A program made the translations under genes and the position numbers. Below are positions 11,622 to 24,758 of a DNA stretch of 64,000 nt, piece after piece (positions within the stretch are counted from its first letter, which is position 1; each line of letters starts with the position of its first letter). Source of the stretch: Hyalella azteca (lineage: Eukaryota; Arthropoda; Malacostraca; Amphipoda; Hyalellidae); assembly GCF_000764305.2 (NCBI RefSeq), contig NW_025937381.1, positions 331,571 to 395,570 on the forward strand. The letters run 5' to 3'. The notes beneath the pieces were generated by a model that searched no databases, was not told the DNA's origin, and saw only the letters and a program-made list of their open reading frames with translations.

Positions 11622-11954
11622 TTATTATAAATATTTTATGCTATGGTACGACTAAGTAGGCATCTTGATATTTAGATTTCAACGAATGATTACTTCCATA
11701 ACCTCTTGCAGGTTTCAGGTGAAGTTAATTCAAACAAAGGAATATCATCTACTCATTTGACATGATCACATTTGATGGACAATTTCAAGTCTTTCCATTG
11801 TTTGTCATTCGTGTGACAGTGATTTAGAAACGTCGAATTTTTTAAAGTTGCAAATTTGTTTTGCAACTCTATCATTTGCAATCATTTAAATATCAAAATT
11901 GCAACTTTGATATTTAGAAAATATATTTTAAAAAATGATTTATTATCAATTTAA

Positions 11955-12010
11955 GGTTTAACGAAGTAAATTAAACGAAGTAAATTAAACGAAGTAAATT
12001 AAACGAAGTT
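11955..12010 (+). repeat. 16-bp tandem repeat, four copies
   Basis: TTTAACGAAGTAAATT repeated with period 16, the last unit truncated. Confidence 0.88.
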
Positions 12011-13240
12011 GACTTACAATAATTATACGTTTGAAAAATGCAATGAGAATAGCTGGAATATTTGCATGGTAAATATTCCGAAATCAATTGAAGAATTGTA
12101 TTATAACTGCAATTATTGGTTTACTTCAGTAGATGTTGCTCGGTAATGATGTTTATGTTGAGGACAGGAGTGCAACGGTAATTAACGAACCGAATTGTAA
12201 ATAAAAGTTAAGAGCATTTAAGGAAATTTCTTGTGAAAATATGGTTTTTATATGAGAACAGAGAACACGGAACGCATTTTGTCTTCATGCAATTGGTGCC
12301 TTAAGTTGCATTAACTGAACCCTCATACAGTCACTGCATTCGTTCTACGTCTTCAGCGCCGATAATAGTGAAAAGTTTTTTGGCTTGTGCCTCCAGTGTC
12401 TGTCGACTGCGTTCACAATAAAAGGATAAATTTTGACCTTTTGATGCAAAATTTATTTTTTACACCTTTCGTAAACATTACAGTAGTTTAAAAAATCATC
12501 ATAGGAAAATTTATTCTTCCTACGTAGTTGAATATTATATCAATACGTTCAAAACTGTAATGTTTGGCATTTACAAGCTTCTCGCTTGACCGGTTTCAGC
12601 GCTCAGCGCAGCAAAAATTCAATTTTTTGCTTGTGTATCGAGCCACTTTTTTGATGTGTAAAAAGTGCGCCCAAGGCGCCATAATCAGCAGGACAAGCGA
12701 GGCCGAGCAGACCAAGTTCCATAGATACATTTATGCAATCTCATCAGCTCTTAGTCTTTGAGGTCTTAGTTTCTTGATGACTAATGGTTCACACTTATTA
12801 ATGTTCCCTAAAATGAACGAGAACGCTGAATCATTATGCTGTTGATTGAATTCAACCTTGCTAAAAATACTCATACTCATTCAAGGTCTGGCCTGAAGCA
12901 AATATACATTGCCGGTACTGGCAGTATATAGGATGGAACTGTGGGGCAAGCTACATATTAGTTCTTCTACTGCTGCTTCATCGATATTATCATTTTTTGC
13001 AGAGAGTATTCAATGCCTCCTCGGAGCGTTCGAAATGTGTGCATCTAACAAAACCGGAACCGGAATATAATTAATAGTGTATTTACCTCAATATTTATTG
13101 AAATAGAAACCTGACACAAAATAACATTTGAGGGTTGAACCTATAGCATAGGTTCTGCATGGTTGGCAAGAACTGCTGACCGCGCACACTCCCAGTCGTT
13201 GACGACTGTTAAGCTGTAGGAGTACGACAGAAATTTAATC
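12011..13240. other. AT-rich spacer, nothing recognised
   Basis: Short unconserved frames only. Confidence 0.35.
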
Positions 13241-13385
13241 ATAGTTATACATTCGATACAGTTATAGGCTATAGCTACAGTTAGAAGTTTATAGTCATAA
13301 TTATAAGGCTGGGTTATAGTTAGAAGTTTTGTAGTTATATGTAGTTATAAGTTCGTAATAGTTATAAGTTATAGAAGTCATAATG
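13241..13385 (+). repeat. Degenerate TATAGTTA-type low-complexity tract
   Basis: Repeated words ATAGTTAGAAGTTT, TAGTTATA and TTATAAGTT in imperfect succession. Confidence 0.6.
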
Positions 13386-13529
13386 CGGATGATACCGTTA
13401 TTTTACGGATTGACAGGACAGCAGCTCGCACCCCTCGATTACGGGCCCAGAGCTTCATGACAATTCACAAAGCTCACCTTCATGACCAAGGGCGCACGTC
13501 AATGCCTGGGTAAGTCCCGCGCTCGTGCA

Positions 13530-15112
13530 TGTTGGGCGACAGACGTCAGGCAAGGGTGACAGACGTCAGGCAAGGGTGACAGACGTCAGGCAAGGGCGAC
13601 AGACGTCAGGCAGGGTAAGTCCCGCGCTCGTGCATGTTGGGCGACAGACGTCAGGCAAGGGTGACAGACGTCAGGCAAGGGTGACAGACGTCAGGCAAGG
13701 GCGACAAACGTCAGGCAAGGGTGACAGACGTCAGGCAAGGGCGACAGACGTCAGGCAAGGGTGACAGACATCAGGCAAGGGCGACAGACGTCAGGCAAGA
13801 GCGACAGACATCAGGCAAGGGTGACAGACATCAGGCAAGGGTGACAGACATCAGGCAAGGGTGACAGACATCAGGCAAGGGTGAGACATCAGGCAAGGGC
13901 GACAGACGTCAGGCAAGGGTGACATACGTTAGGCAAGGGCGACAAACGTCAGGCAAGGGTGACAGACGTCAGGCAAGGGTGACTGTCGTCAGGCAAGGGC
14001 CACAGACATCAGGCAAGGGTGACAGACGTCAGGCAAGGGTGACAGACGTCAGGCAGAGGTGACAGACGTCAGGCAAGGGTGACAAACGTCAGGCAAGGAT
14101 GACAGATATCAGGCAAGGGTGACAGACGTCATGCAAGGGCGACAGACGTCAGGCAAGGGTCACAGTCGTCAGGCAAGGGCGACAGACGTCAGGCAAGGGT
14201 CAGTCGTCAGGCAAGGTTGACAGACGTCAGGCAAGGGTGACAGACGTCAGGCAAGGGTGACAGACGTCAGGCAAGGGTGACAGACGTCAGGCAAGGGTCA
14301 CAGTCGTCAGGCAAGGGCGACAGACGTCAGGCAAGGGTCAGTCGTCAGGCAAGGTTGACAGACATCAGGCAAGAGTGACAGACGTCAGGCAAGAGTGACA
14401 GACGTCAGGCAAGGGCGACAGACGTCGGGCAAGGGTGACAGACGTCAGACAAGGGCGAAAGACGCCAGGCAAGGGCGACAGACGTCAGGCAAGGGTGACA
14501 GACGTCAGGCAAGGGCGACAGAGGTCAGGCAAGGGTGACAGACGTCAGGCAAGGGTGACAGACGTCAGGCAAGGCGACATACGTCAGGCAAGGGCGAAAG
14601 ACGTCAGGCAAGGGCGACAGACGTCAGGCAAGGGTGACAGACGTCAGGCAAGGGCGACAGACGTCAGGCAAGGGTGACAGACGTCAGGCAAGGGTGACAG
14701 ACGTCAGGCAAGGGCGACAGACGTCAGGCAAGGGTGACAGACGTCAGGCAAGGGTGACAGACGTCAGGCAAGGGCGAAAGACGTCAGGCAAGGGTGACAG
14801 ACGTCAGGCAAGGGTGACAGACGTCAGGCAAGGGCGACAGACGTCAGCCAAGGGTGACAGACGTCAGGCAAGTGCGACAGACGTCAGGCAAGGGTGACAG
14901 ACGTCAGGCAAGGGTGACAGACGTCAGGCAAGGATGGCAGACGTCAGGCAAGGATGACAGACGTCAGGCAAGGGTGACAGACGTCAGGCAAGGGTGACAG
15001 ACGTCAGGCAAGGGTGACAGACGTCAGGCAAGTGCGACAGACGTCAGGCAAGGGTGACAGAAGTCAGGCAAGGGTGACAGACGTCAGGCAAGGATGGCAG
15101 ACGTCAGGCAAA
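13530..15112 (+). repeat. Large 20-bp minisatellite (GACAGACGTCAGGCAAGGGT)
   Basis: About 1.58 kb, close to 80 units of GACAGACGTCAGGCAAGGGT. The last base alternates T/C and there are occasional substitutions and shortened units. The block GTAAGTCCCGCGCTCGTGC at the left edge recurs at 13614, so the array began by duplication with its flank. Each unit carries GACGTCA. Open frames across it (DRRQARVTDVRQG periodicity) are by-products of a 60-bp super-period without stops. It lies about 0.85 kb upstream of SDR-1. Confidence 0.97.
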
Positions 15113-15442
15113 GTAAGTTGTTGCTAATTTGGTGCTACTCAAAATGGATGGTTGAATTTTTATGGAGCGGCTGCATAAAATGATTGTAAAAAAGTTATCA
15201 TTATACGTGAACAGGTTGTTCTCGAATATGAAGGGAGACTATATGAATTGTCACGACGTAAGCACGTGATCAAGGATGCATGGTGCTGCTACATCCAAAT
15301 TACTGAGTATCCACGTCAATATCCGTAACAACCATACATGCTTACCTAACATAAATCAGTATTCACATCTAATTATCGTTTTATATTCACTTAGACTAAG
15401 ATTCTAGATATACGGAAGTTAGCAAAGCCGTGACAAGTTAGG

Positions 15443-15491
15443 CCGACTTCAGCAATACAAACGAAGGCGCGACCGGCTGAAGTCGGCTACG
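15443..15491. repeat. Inverted repeat GCCGACTTCAGC / GCTGAAGTCGGC
   Basis: A perfect 12-bp stem with a loop of about 21 bases, 0.47 kb upstream of the SDR-1 start codon. Could be a MITE remnant; no function is shown. Confidence 0.6.
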
Positions 15492-15770
15492 TCGCTGTAT
15501 GTGGTCACGCCTCTTGCATAAACATTGGTTGCATCGTTTTAGACAGCGTCGCAGTTAATCGACCATGATTTCTAATAATTAATATATTGATCTTAATGAT
15601 GACGATTCAATAACATGAATGCATTTTGCAGTAAGTTGGCCGATAACTGCACTAATCAACTAATAAAATGCGAATTTTTACTTCAGTTTACCTTAGTCTA
15701 AATAAGGAGAATTGCTGTGCCATTAGAATTTCCTGTAAAAAGATTAATTTTACTTAAACAAGCATGAACC

Positions 15771-15778
15771 TATAAAAG
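15771..15778 (+). promoter_or_regulatory. Candidate TATA box of SDR-1
   Basis: TATAAAAG about 180 bp upstream of the SDR-1 start codon. No perfect initiator sits 30 bp downstream; CCATTCAGG near 15832 is the nearest initiator-like word. Tentative. Confidence 0.35.
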
Positions 15779-15956
15779 TTTGCTGGAGCTGAAATTTTTT
15801 GAAACTAATTAATAAGTGACGACTCCGATCTCCATTCAGGATAGCCAAATATTTCTGAATCGCCGAAAGATACATTCGTACACAGTGATAAGTGTAACAC
15901 TGTTTTTCGCTATCGCAAGCCTTTGAGTTTTTTTATCGTTTCTTCTCCAGTCCAGC

Positions 15957-18900
15957 ATGGCATTATCGTTCGTCATAAACTCGTTGTACACATACAGCAA
16001 AGTAGGTGTCGTGATCGCCGTTATTATTTGGTTGTTTGGCGATGTTTGTGTCAGCGTCGCACACTTGGTCGTCGTGGGCCTCGGTTGGGGCTGCGTGTTG
16101 TTCGCTGCACTGCACCTGCTGCTGGGCAGCGCCCTCTACAGGAGGCAGCGCCACGTCTCCAACATGCACAAGAAGGCCGTCCTCGTGACAGGTTGGTGCC
16201 GAGAGAAAACGTATTTAAAGCTAAGCAGAACCAAGAAAATTTTGAATTTTGACTCCTGATTTGGAACGCATATCGGGATATTCTAAATCGGTTGATTGAT
16301 TATACGCAGGAAGATCATGGATTTTCTTTTCAGTAGTTAAATGCAAATATTCGGTCAGACATTACTGCTGACAAATGGAATATTATCAACGTAACAACTG
16401 TATTTGATAGAGAAAATGGGGCGTCGTTCCACCCACACTAATTCAAGAAATTCAATTTCTATTGGTAGGGAAGCTGTGCATAATATCAAGACTTTACAAA
16501 ATAATTATCATCAAAGAATATATCAGGAAAGTGAAAAAAAGGTAAGTAACGAATTGTGTGTCGTTTGGAGTTTGACTTCGAATTCGAGATTCCGAAAAAT
16601 AGGATAATCAATCATTGAGAATCAATGTATGAGAATCAAAGTATAAGAATTGAATTTAATTTCGATGGATTTTGCCAGCCCGAATTTCATAGATCTCGAA
16701 TCTTTGAACGCCTTTCATTATTAACTTTTTTCATTAAAAACCGTTACGACACACAACTTTTATTTCCTTTCAGAAATTTTTGTTGTAATAAATAGCATTA
16801 TTTGCAGATTTCGTGGTCGTGTATAAATTTTCTACTTAAAATTAATAGGAATTATTTTAAGGAATTAGGTTAAATTCATGTGTTCCTTCTGAATAAGTCC
16901 ATCGGTTATAAGTTTTTAAATCCTGAGGTTAGGCATAATTTTGCGGTTACATGTCTCAGGTTGTGATTCCGGCTTTGGCAACCGCCTGGCTCGACGCCTG
17001 GCTCATATGGGCTTCAGAGTGAGTTACAAGGTCCGATTTATCTAGAAACAATCAAGCAAGTTTAAAAATACTGAATTTCTTATGGGTTCATGGGCCACGT
17101 CTTCTGTTTTGTTGTTATGCTCGTCTAGCAGCCACCGAACTCGAGCAATACTGCTTAAGTCGCATGTGTTTGTTTTTAATTTTTAAGCTCTCTTCAACCA
17201 TAAAACCCAAGGCATATAACTTCGTTCAAATAAATATTTGGGTGGAAGTGTGGCTTTAGGTTTATCTCCAACAGGAAAATTAACGCATTTATAACTACGC
17301 TCGAGTAAATGTTTGGGAAGAAGCGTGTTATCAAGTTCCCTTCTTGCGGAAAACTATTCACCTATAACACCCTCATATTCAGTTCGGACCAGGAGGTGTG
17401 CTCGAGTTTTCCTACCATATTCAAAGTCTAAACGATAATGCCTTGATAAATATCGCCTTGGACTCAAGTTTAATTTAAATTTTTAAAATCAGTTGAAGAG
17501 GTATTACAATGCCATGGTGGAATAGGCTATACGACCACCCGTTTTTTTCTGGATATTTTTTCTTGCATGAAAAGTATAGGATTCCGATTATACGAGGCTA
17601 GACTACGTTTAAAAACGGTTCCAACGCTATACTAAAAATATATATATTTTTCAAAATATATGCGAAGGAACTAAAACCTAGGTAGAAATGGTTAAAGACC
17701 AAGATAAAGGTTTTCCGTTTTTGGATCCCATATATACTCGTTTTAATAGGCAATCTTACCTCCTTTCGCCTTAATTACCTCAATGCATCTTCCCCCCATG
17801 CGATTTACCAAATAATCCAGAGTCTTTTGAGAAATATTATCCCAAGAACGAAGGATAGCCGTGCTCAGGTCACTCACAGATTGGAACTGGCGCTCATTTT
17901 GGTAAACATCCCTCGCCATGATGCCCTATGCATGGATTTTCAATGGGGTTTAGGTCAGGGCTAAGCACTGGCCAATGCAACAGGGTAATATTCTGCTATT
18001 GGAATCACTTGTTTGCTCGAATCATTGTCTTGATGGAAAACCTATGATATCTCATGTTTCTCAACGGCAAAAGGGAGAATATGATGAAATAGCGGGTGCT
18101 TGTGTGCCCCTGAATCTTGTCTCCCACGTAAAATAGCTAGAATTGATTTTCTCTTTCGGCTGAACACCCCCCCAACAATGACCGAACCAACACCAGATTG
18201 CAACTTGGAAAATTATTCAGGTTCACGGTCCAAGTGGTGCCAATAGCATTGCCATCCATTTGGACCATCAAGATTGAACTTTTTTTATCACTGAAGATTG
18301 TCCCTCTCCGATATGCACATTTTTTCAAGCTAGTTTTAGTAGGTTGATAACATGCTTTTGTTTAAGCATACGGGCATTTTTCCGCTTCATGTACTTGAAT
18401 TTCTTCGAGTCATGCAAATCTGACTGATGCGTCGTGCTGCCACATCAACTCCAGGGGAAAATTTTATAGAAGTAGATGTAGCGCCAGCTTTAGAAGCCTT
18501 TAAAAACAGTCGCCTAAGATCCTTGTCGGTTAATTTTGGGATTGTTCCTGGGTGCATTTTTGATCCGTAGCCGTCCGGATTAGCAAAAAAAAAAATGGTT
18601 GTACAGCGGATTTCAAACGTTTTATTTTCTTTGCGATGTCCCGTTGGCTTCTACCGCATTTCGCAAAGGCCAAAATCTGCACCTTCTCGGCCTCTGTGAG
18701 TCCTATCCCCTTTGGCATCTCTTTTACTCCGAGAACATATAAATGAGGACACTGAACTGCGCTAGAAGTAAACCAGAAGTACACAAGAAGTACCCTAAAT
18801 GGCGAAAATCGGGATATTCTTTGTGTTACTATACTTTTTAACGTGAAAATATTATAGAAAGATACTAAAATGAAGAAAAACCCATCATGGTCTTATAACC

Positions 18901-21900
18901 ATTTCCACCTAGGTATTTCTAATTTTCATCATTTCTTCTCATATATTTTGAAAAAAAATTTCAGTATAGCGAACCGATTTTAAACGTAGTTTAGCCTCGT
19001 AGAATTGGAATTCAGTATTTTTTTATACAAGAAAAAGTATTCAGAAAAACCGGGTGGTCGTAAAGCCATTTCCGCCACTGTACACATATGTATTTTGGTA
19101 CAATTTATTCTACAAACATCCTGCTGAGTTTCCATTGATTCAATTTCTTAATGATTGATTCCTCACATTGTAGGAGAATTATTATATATGGGATCTTTAA
19201 ATCTTAGGTTACACGATTTTCAGGAATGTTTGTTGACGTAGGATTATATATGTGCACATCACTTGTTTGGACAAATTTAATCAGTTTTGATGCACTTCAG
19301 TTACGCACAATTATGAGTCATTCTTTACTAGCTGAGATCAAATACAAGGTGATTCACGCAAACTAATTGATTTGAAAGCTCAATAAAAATTAGCAAGGGT
19401 AACATTACAACATAAATTTATTGAAAAAAGACATTACCTGAATTTTTGTATCCATTATTTTTGACGGTTTTGTATCAACAAATGACGGCCTACATTGACA
19501 ATTCATTCAGTTAGTCGATTTTTGAAGTTCCGTTTAAATCGCTGATGCATATTGACGGATATGTTGGCGATGGCTAGGCGTATGTTGTTCTTCAAATGAG
19601 GTAGGATCTTTGGACAGTGATTTTAAATATTTCATTCAAGATAACCCCACAAAAAATCAATTGGAGCCAAATCTCGGGCCGGCCAAAGGTCAACTTTCAA
19701 GGAAATGAGGCTATAGCGGTAGATTGTTCTGCACCGCTATAAGCAAGGTCTAACGTGACGGGGACTGAGATGAGATTTAAGGAGATAGACGTTTGTGATG
19801 AAAGTGTATTTGAGCGTGTACGTAAACTGCATACGGAAGTTGCACCCCAAACGTTGGCGGATAAGGCTGAAGTGATGTGAATTAACGAATTAAGAAAAAG
19901 TCTATTTAGGAGTACTTCGGATGGTTTATGAGAGGATTGATTGTTTTAGAAAAATTCATTAAAATTTATAGTCGTTTAACTAATTTGAACATGCATGGAT
20001 GTCCTTACTAGGCGTTCTGCAAAATTTAGTCCCAGATAGACAACTCTATAAAACGGCCACTGCTCACTTTTCCAATGCATAGTGGCAACTATCTAGGCGG
20101 GACACAAAACTTCATGATCTTACATTTCATATGAAATAGCCCCTGTCCTTTTCCTACAAAATCGGGTTGCTTGGTGCGGAAGTGCGAAATACAGAACAGG
20201 AATTTTTGTGAAGCACCCTGTACTTCGGTCTAAACTTAATTTACTCGCCTATGTCAAATCATTGTATAGGTAGCCAAAAGTTAACCGTTTCATGTATAGC
20301 CAAATTCATGTGCTCCGCCTCCTCAGGTCTATGCGGGCTGCCTCTTTCCTGACGCAGAAGCTGCCGAAGCTCTGGTGCGGGACACTAACATTCGCGTGCT
20401 GAAACTCGACGTGACGAAGCAAGAAGACGTCGACGACTGCGTCTTGAAAGTCCAACAGGATCTCCACGAGAATGGCGAGTGAACAACACATCGGCAGAAT
20501 AAATCCTATTCTGTAGGTTCACGCAATTTTTCACAGCAAGACGAGTGATTCGGAAAGAATTCTAAGGACCAAAGCAGTATGCGCGTGTAACCGGAAACAC
20601 CGCCGCGAAGTTGGAATATTTACGGGTAGCGTACCGACTTCGTGTAGACTTTCGTAATGATCCTAAACACAAGGGCTAAAGAGTCGCTCTTTGGTCAGGC
20701 TCTAAATTCCCCTGCGTTGGGAAGAGGAGGAATAAACACAAGGAACTTTTCGTAGTATACTGGTAATCTTCAGGCGAATTACAAGGTTCTTCATACGAGG
20801 CTCACAAATTATTATTCATCTTAGTCCAAAAGTTCACGGAAAAAAGGCTTGAATTTTCAGGAGTACAAACAGCTGAGAAACCACGCAGTATGAGCCCTAA
20901 TACACAGCTGAGAATAGCAAAATTGCTAGCAAATGGTACGGGAACTAGCCGCACCGATATGCCAACAACCAGCCGCAGAGACTAGGGGTTCTAGCCCTAA
21001 TGCACCGCAACGAATACAATACGGACGGCAAATGGTACGGAAACTAACCGCACCGAGATGCCGACGACCAGCCGCAGTGACTAGGGGTTCTAGCCCTAAT
21101 GCACTGCAAAGTTCCGATCACTCTCGAGCGTGGAAGGTTTTAACTCCCACGACACGAGAGGCTCGAACGGTACCGCAGAAGCTGTACCAGAACGCTGACA
21201 AGTATACTCGAGTGTAGAGGTTATTTGTCCCCACAACACCAGAAGTGCTCCGCACGGGAACTAGCCGTACCAGAGTGCTACCAGCAACTGGAACTAACAG
21301 AGAACTCCACCTATGCCGTTATTAGTCCGTTAGAGGAGCAAATTAAGAGCTATCTCCTGAACTACGGTGGAGTTTATTCTTTGAAGCCCAGATCTGGCTA
21401 CTTAAATTAGAGTCGAAACCTGTGCATCCCAACCCAGTAACACTGAGCACACACAACTTTGCCACGTGGGGTAACTCAGCCAAAATGAGCTTACCTCAAC
21501 ACCCCGTTTACAATGTACAAGAAATAGGCTGATATAAACGTCTATATGCATAAAATAGAAAATAATATATATCACAATAAAATAGAATCATAATATAATC
21601 CTTTGGTGATATGTGAAAGTTGATATGAGATAGAATAACTCTCGAGGATAATTAACTTGGAAGCGCGTGAGTCGATACCAGTTCGTTAATAGACTAGACA
21701 AATGAATATTGGCTAAGCATTATCCAATACAAAGAGAAGTATTATCACCTAATAAAATTATATTAATAAAGAGTTTAACCTTATGACAACATGACTACAA
21801 GTTATACTCGACTTCTTATTGAACATCAACCTCCAAGATGTCTAGCTTCCTTACGCAAGATTACGGCGTAGCCGTATTTGCTTTAACGATAGTATCGTAG

Positions 21901-24758
21901 GTTGACAGCACTGATTCTCGAACAACAGCAAGTCATTACGATTATCACAAAAGAATATTAGTCCTTTGACAAAATAATTGCACATTAAAGTGAATAAATC
22001 ATAGGTCAAGTAATATTTTACGATTAACATATCATAGAAATAAGTCTAAACGTGTCAGAGATAGCAAGAGGACGCATGGCAGACGATTGCAACGCAACGC
22101 TCCAGACAGATATCACAGCAAAGGATATCCCTTGTTTCAGTCACGAAATAAAAATATGCTTACGCATTCCTTAGTCATACAAAATAATATCACAGTAGCG
22201 AGATTCCATATTTTAGTCATAAAATATATACAATCACATTGAGTCACTAATGTAACAAAAGAACATCTTCAAAATAACACGTGTTCAAAACGGTGCTATC
22301 ATATAAAAAAATCACATAACGGCGCTATCATAATAAAAAAATATCACATAATATGCATCCCGTCGCATATGGATGATTGCTCGCATATGGATGATGAACT
22401 CGAAAGATTTGAGAAACTTGAGCCTTTAATTATTTTCAAATTCATTGTTGATGTCTATTTTGCGTTATAAATGCTTGTTGTTGTTAATAAGCAATTGTCA
22501 TAAACTGGATTCGTTCGGCTCAATAAATCGCAAAATAATTCTTTACTGATATCCCATTGATTTCAAGAATGGTTTTCTGAGCTTGATTAATTGTTTTTCA
22601 CAAGTTTGTAGTATAAAAGCTGGATTGAGATAGCGTAATATATTCTATAATGTATGTAGGTATCTAACTCACATACTCCCATAGGCCCCGTTAATTTGAA
22701 ATATTTTGAATTTAATTTGAATTTTGGTCATAAAATTTTTGAGCCATTGAATAGTAGAGTATTTCTCCATCGGCACTGAAGAATGAGCAAGTTGGCCTGT
22801 CGCCGCTTCCTGTAATGTTCTTGCCTTGTCTCTTGGAAATCTGAGAACTGGCCTTTTGACCACACTCATCCAATACTGACGTTGAAGTATATATCTCGTC
22901 ATTTTTTCTAAGACGATATGGCGTTCTGGAGCGTCGTGAACAACGCGGGCATCGGCCACTACGGTGACTTCGAGTTCATGTCCACCTCGCAGTTCAGGAG
23001 AACATTCGAGGTGAACTCCCTGGGGCCCGTTATGATCACGAAGAAGTTCCTGCCCCTGCTGCGGGAGGCCGGCGAGGGCAGGGTGGTCAACGTTGCATCC
23101 ATGGCTGGTAAGAAGTGATATTTCTGAAAGCGATGAGTAATCATGGAACCAATAATGTTGCAAATATGTTTAGAATTTCATTGAATATTCGCGCGCAATT
23201 GCCAATGTTGTTGCATAAACAATAATTTTCCAGCTAGGGTAGTTGGAATGGAATTATTTAATTCCATGGTATTAGAACTTTCCTTGTTAAATTCAATGGA
23301 TTTGGTCATGGAATATTATGAAGTTAGTTTGTTTCTTTTTTCGGGACTTGTTTGTCCCAGGCAGAGTCACATTGCCAGGCTTCATCGCCTACTGCATGAG
23401 CAAGCACGCTGTGGTGGCGCTCAGCGACGGACTACGCTGCGAGTTGCGGCCCTGGAACATCTCCGTGCACTCTATTGAGCCTGGCTTCTACAGGTGACTT
23501 TTATAAGACTCTTGCAAACATTACGGGTCTAACACCAAACCTATTCAGAAGCCAGTCAACATCACCTTAAATCAAAATAAGGTTTTTGTTATACATTAAA
23601 CATATTGTAAGCACTAAAAAGAATCATATTAGAGTCCCTTAACCCTTTTTAAATTTTAACAGGCAATTTTTTCTCGTTCCCGTTTGTAAAGCTGAATGTC
23701 AATGAAGATGGTCAATGTATCAGCAGACAAACAATATAAACTGCTCAAGTCAAAGTACTGCTCGGGAAGGTTCCTGTTCCTAAAAAACAGTATATGTTAT
23801 GATTTTGTTCAGTTCCTCTGTAATGGATCAAACCCAACCAAAATCTGGATTGAGTTATATTTATCAATATATTCTTCGCTTATGGAAAAAGAAACAACAA
23901 AGCATTTTAACAAAACAAACAAAGAATTTTAAACAAAACATTGGGACCAATATAATTATCCATTTTCATATCTTGATCACATTTTTCAGCACTCTATGTC
24001 GCAATATGATGGATCAGAGCTAACGTAGTGCAACCATACGTAAATGTTATTTATTTCAATCTACTTCTTGTTTTTATCTCTCAAAATTCGATCTGCAAGC
24101 AAGTTTTGTCGTTTCATAACACAAAGTCTGTTGTTTTCTCTGCCAGAACGTCCATAGTTGACAAATTGCTAAACCAAAATGAGAACGAAAAGCTGTGGGA
24201 ATGCGCCAGCGAGTCGTTGCGATCATCCTATGGAGAAGCTTATGTAAAGAATCGCTTCATTTCCAGTGAAGAATACGTAGCAAAGATCCTTAGAGGGTCG
24301 GACCGTATTTGTGAAGTCATCGACGATCTGGTGCATGCTGTAGCGGCACACCAGCCCAAAGTGAGTTATTCATTCTTTATTAAATTATTACAAAAATCTT
24401 TAAGTGGAGGGAAATAGTTTGTCTCAGGTGTCAACCAGCCTAAATTATACCTTTTAAAATTAATCTGATTCAATGAATAAAATATGATTGATTTCAGCGT
24501 TGCGAGTGGCTAAAAATCAAGTTCCTGCTCTCTGAAAATACCTCGAGGATAAGCACTTACCACAGAATTCAAAACGATGTTATTAATGTGTCTTCACAAT
24601 TCAGAATATTTCATTTGCATCTTGTGTTATGTTTGCAGGCGCGCTACATGCCGCACTGGTTGACGAAGCTGTCCTACTTCTTGTGTTGTGTTTGTCCCTC
24701 CGAGCTCGTCGACTTCATGGCTTGTCCTCCGCTCACAGTGAAGCCCGGATGTGCCTAG
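15957..24758 (+). CDS. SDR-1: SDR9C-type membrane-anchored dehydrogenase/reductase, 7 exons, 367 aa
   Basis: Exons: 15957-16191, 16960-17018, 20327-20474, 22913-23107, 23361-23493, 24147-24360, 24639-24758; junctions keep frame throughout (phases 1,0,1,1,2,0). An N-terminal hydrophobic anchor covers about residues 10-65. The Rossmann motif TGCDSGFG spans the first junction (78-85). NNAG is at 157-160, Asn182 in EVNSLG, the catalytic Ser210, and Tyr223/Lys227 in YCMSK. The family uses NAD(P)(H) to oxidise or reduce retinoids, steroids and similar lipids at membranes; the substrate here is unknown. The start ATG (CAGCATGG) follows an AG that could end a 5'-UTR intron. Intron 3 appears to use a GC donor (ATG|GCGAGT). 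Intron 2 carries two DNA transposons. The stop codon lies inside a 32-bp minisatellite. HSD17B2-like or BDH-like names are possible alternatives within the family. Confidence 0.9.
17507..19080 (-). mobile_element. Tc1/mariner (Tc3-like) transposon in SDR-1 intron 2
   Basis: 1574 bp flanked by TA on both sides. Long imperfect terminal inverted repeats of about 200 bp: the right end read backwards is CAGTGGCGGAAATGGCTTTA, and the left end is a diverged CAATGCCATGGTGGAATAGG; both continue with CGACCACCCG. The transposase gene is on the minus strand inside it. Confidence 0.9.
17743..18718 (-). pseudogene. Tc3-like DDE transposase, frameshifted
   Basis: Starts at the ATG at 18718 with MPKGIGLTEAEKVQILAFAK, the paired-type helix-turn-helix that binds the element ends (CGRSQRDIAKKI follows). 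Further on come FSDKK and a DGPNGWQCYWHHLDRE-like stretch (first catalytic Asp), FHQDNDSS (second Asp), WPVLSPDLNPIENP (Glu of the DD34E triad), and MARDVYQNERQFQSV. It ends KGGKIAY-stop at 17743-17745. The 976-nt span is not a multiple of three, and the reading passes through several frames. The catalytic residues are still recognisable but the gene is broken. Confidence 0.88.
19345..20220 (-). mobile_element. Mariner-like (ITm) element, internally deleted, in SDR-1 intron 2
   Basis: 876 bp between TA dinucleotides. The ends are inverted: left CAAGGTGATTCACGCAAA, right read backwards CAGGGTGCTTCACAAAAA. On the minus strand near 19680-19600 it has RPARDLAPIDFLWGYL, the DDE-transposase motif usually written PRSPDLxPxDFFLWG, followed by stops and frameshifts. 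It is too short for a full element and is inactive. Confidence 0.8.
20930..21130 (+). repeat. Two-copy tandem duplication (about 101 bp) in SDR-1 intron 3
   Basis: Two copies starting AATGGTACGG (20934 and 21032), each containing ACCAGCCGCAG and GACTAGGGGTTCTAGCCCTA. The flanking 21130-21410 is a related GC-richer block. No coding family is recognised. Confidence 0.65.
21540..22912. other. AT-rich remainder of SDR-1 intron 3
   Basis: No gene. Near 22288-22345 a 31-32-bp unit with the core CGGYGCTATCATA occurs twice. Confidence 0.4.

Noticed and set aside
13525..14897. Long open frames over the 20-bp repeat (DRRQARVTDVRQG periodic protein)
   Set aside because: The frame is open only because three 20-bp units make a 60-bp period without stops; indels break it at once and no start context or splice site supports translation.
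13530..15112. CRISPR array
   Set aside because: The units are contiguous with no unique spacers, and the genome is eukaryotic.
22669..23163. 164-codon frame on the minus strand
   Set aside because: It is the antisense of SDR-1 exon 4 and flanking intron; the sense strand carries the conserved SDR motifs.
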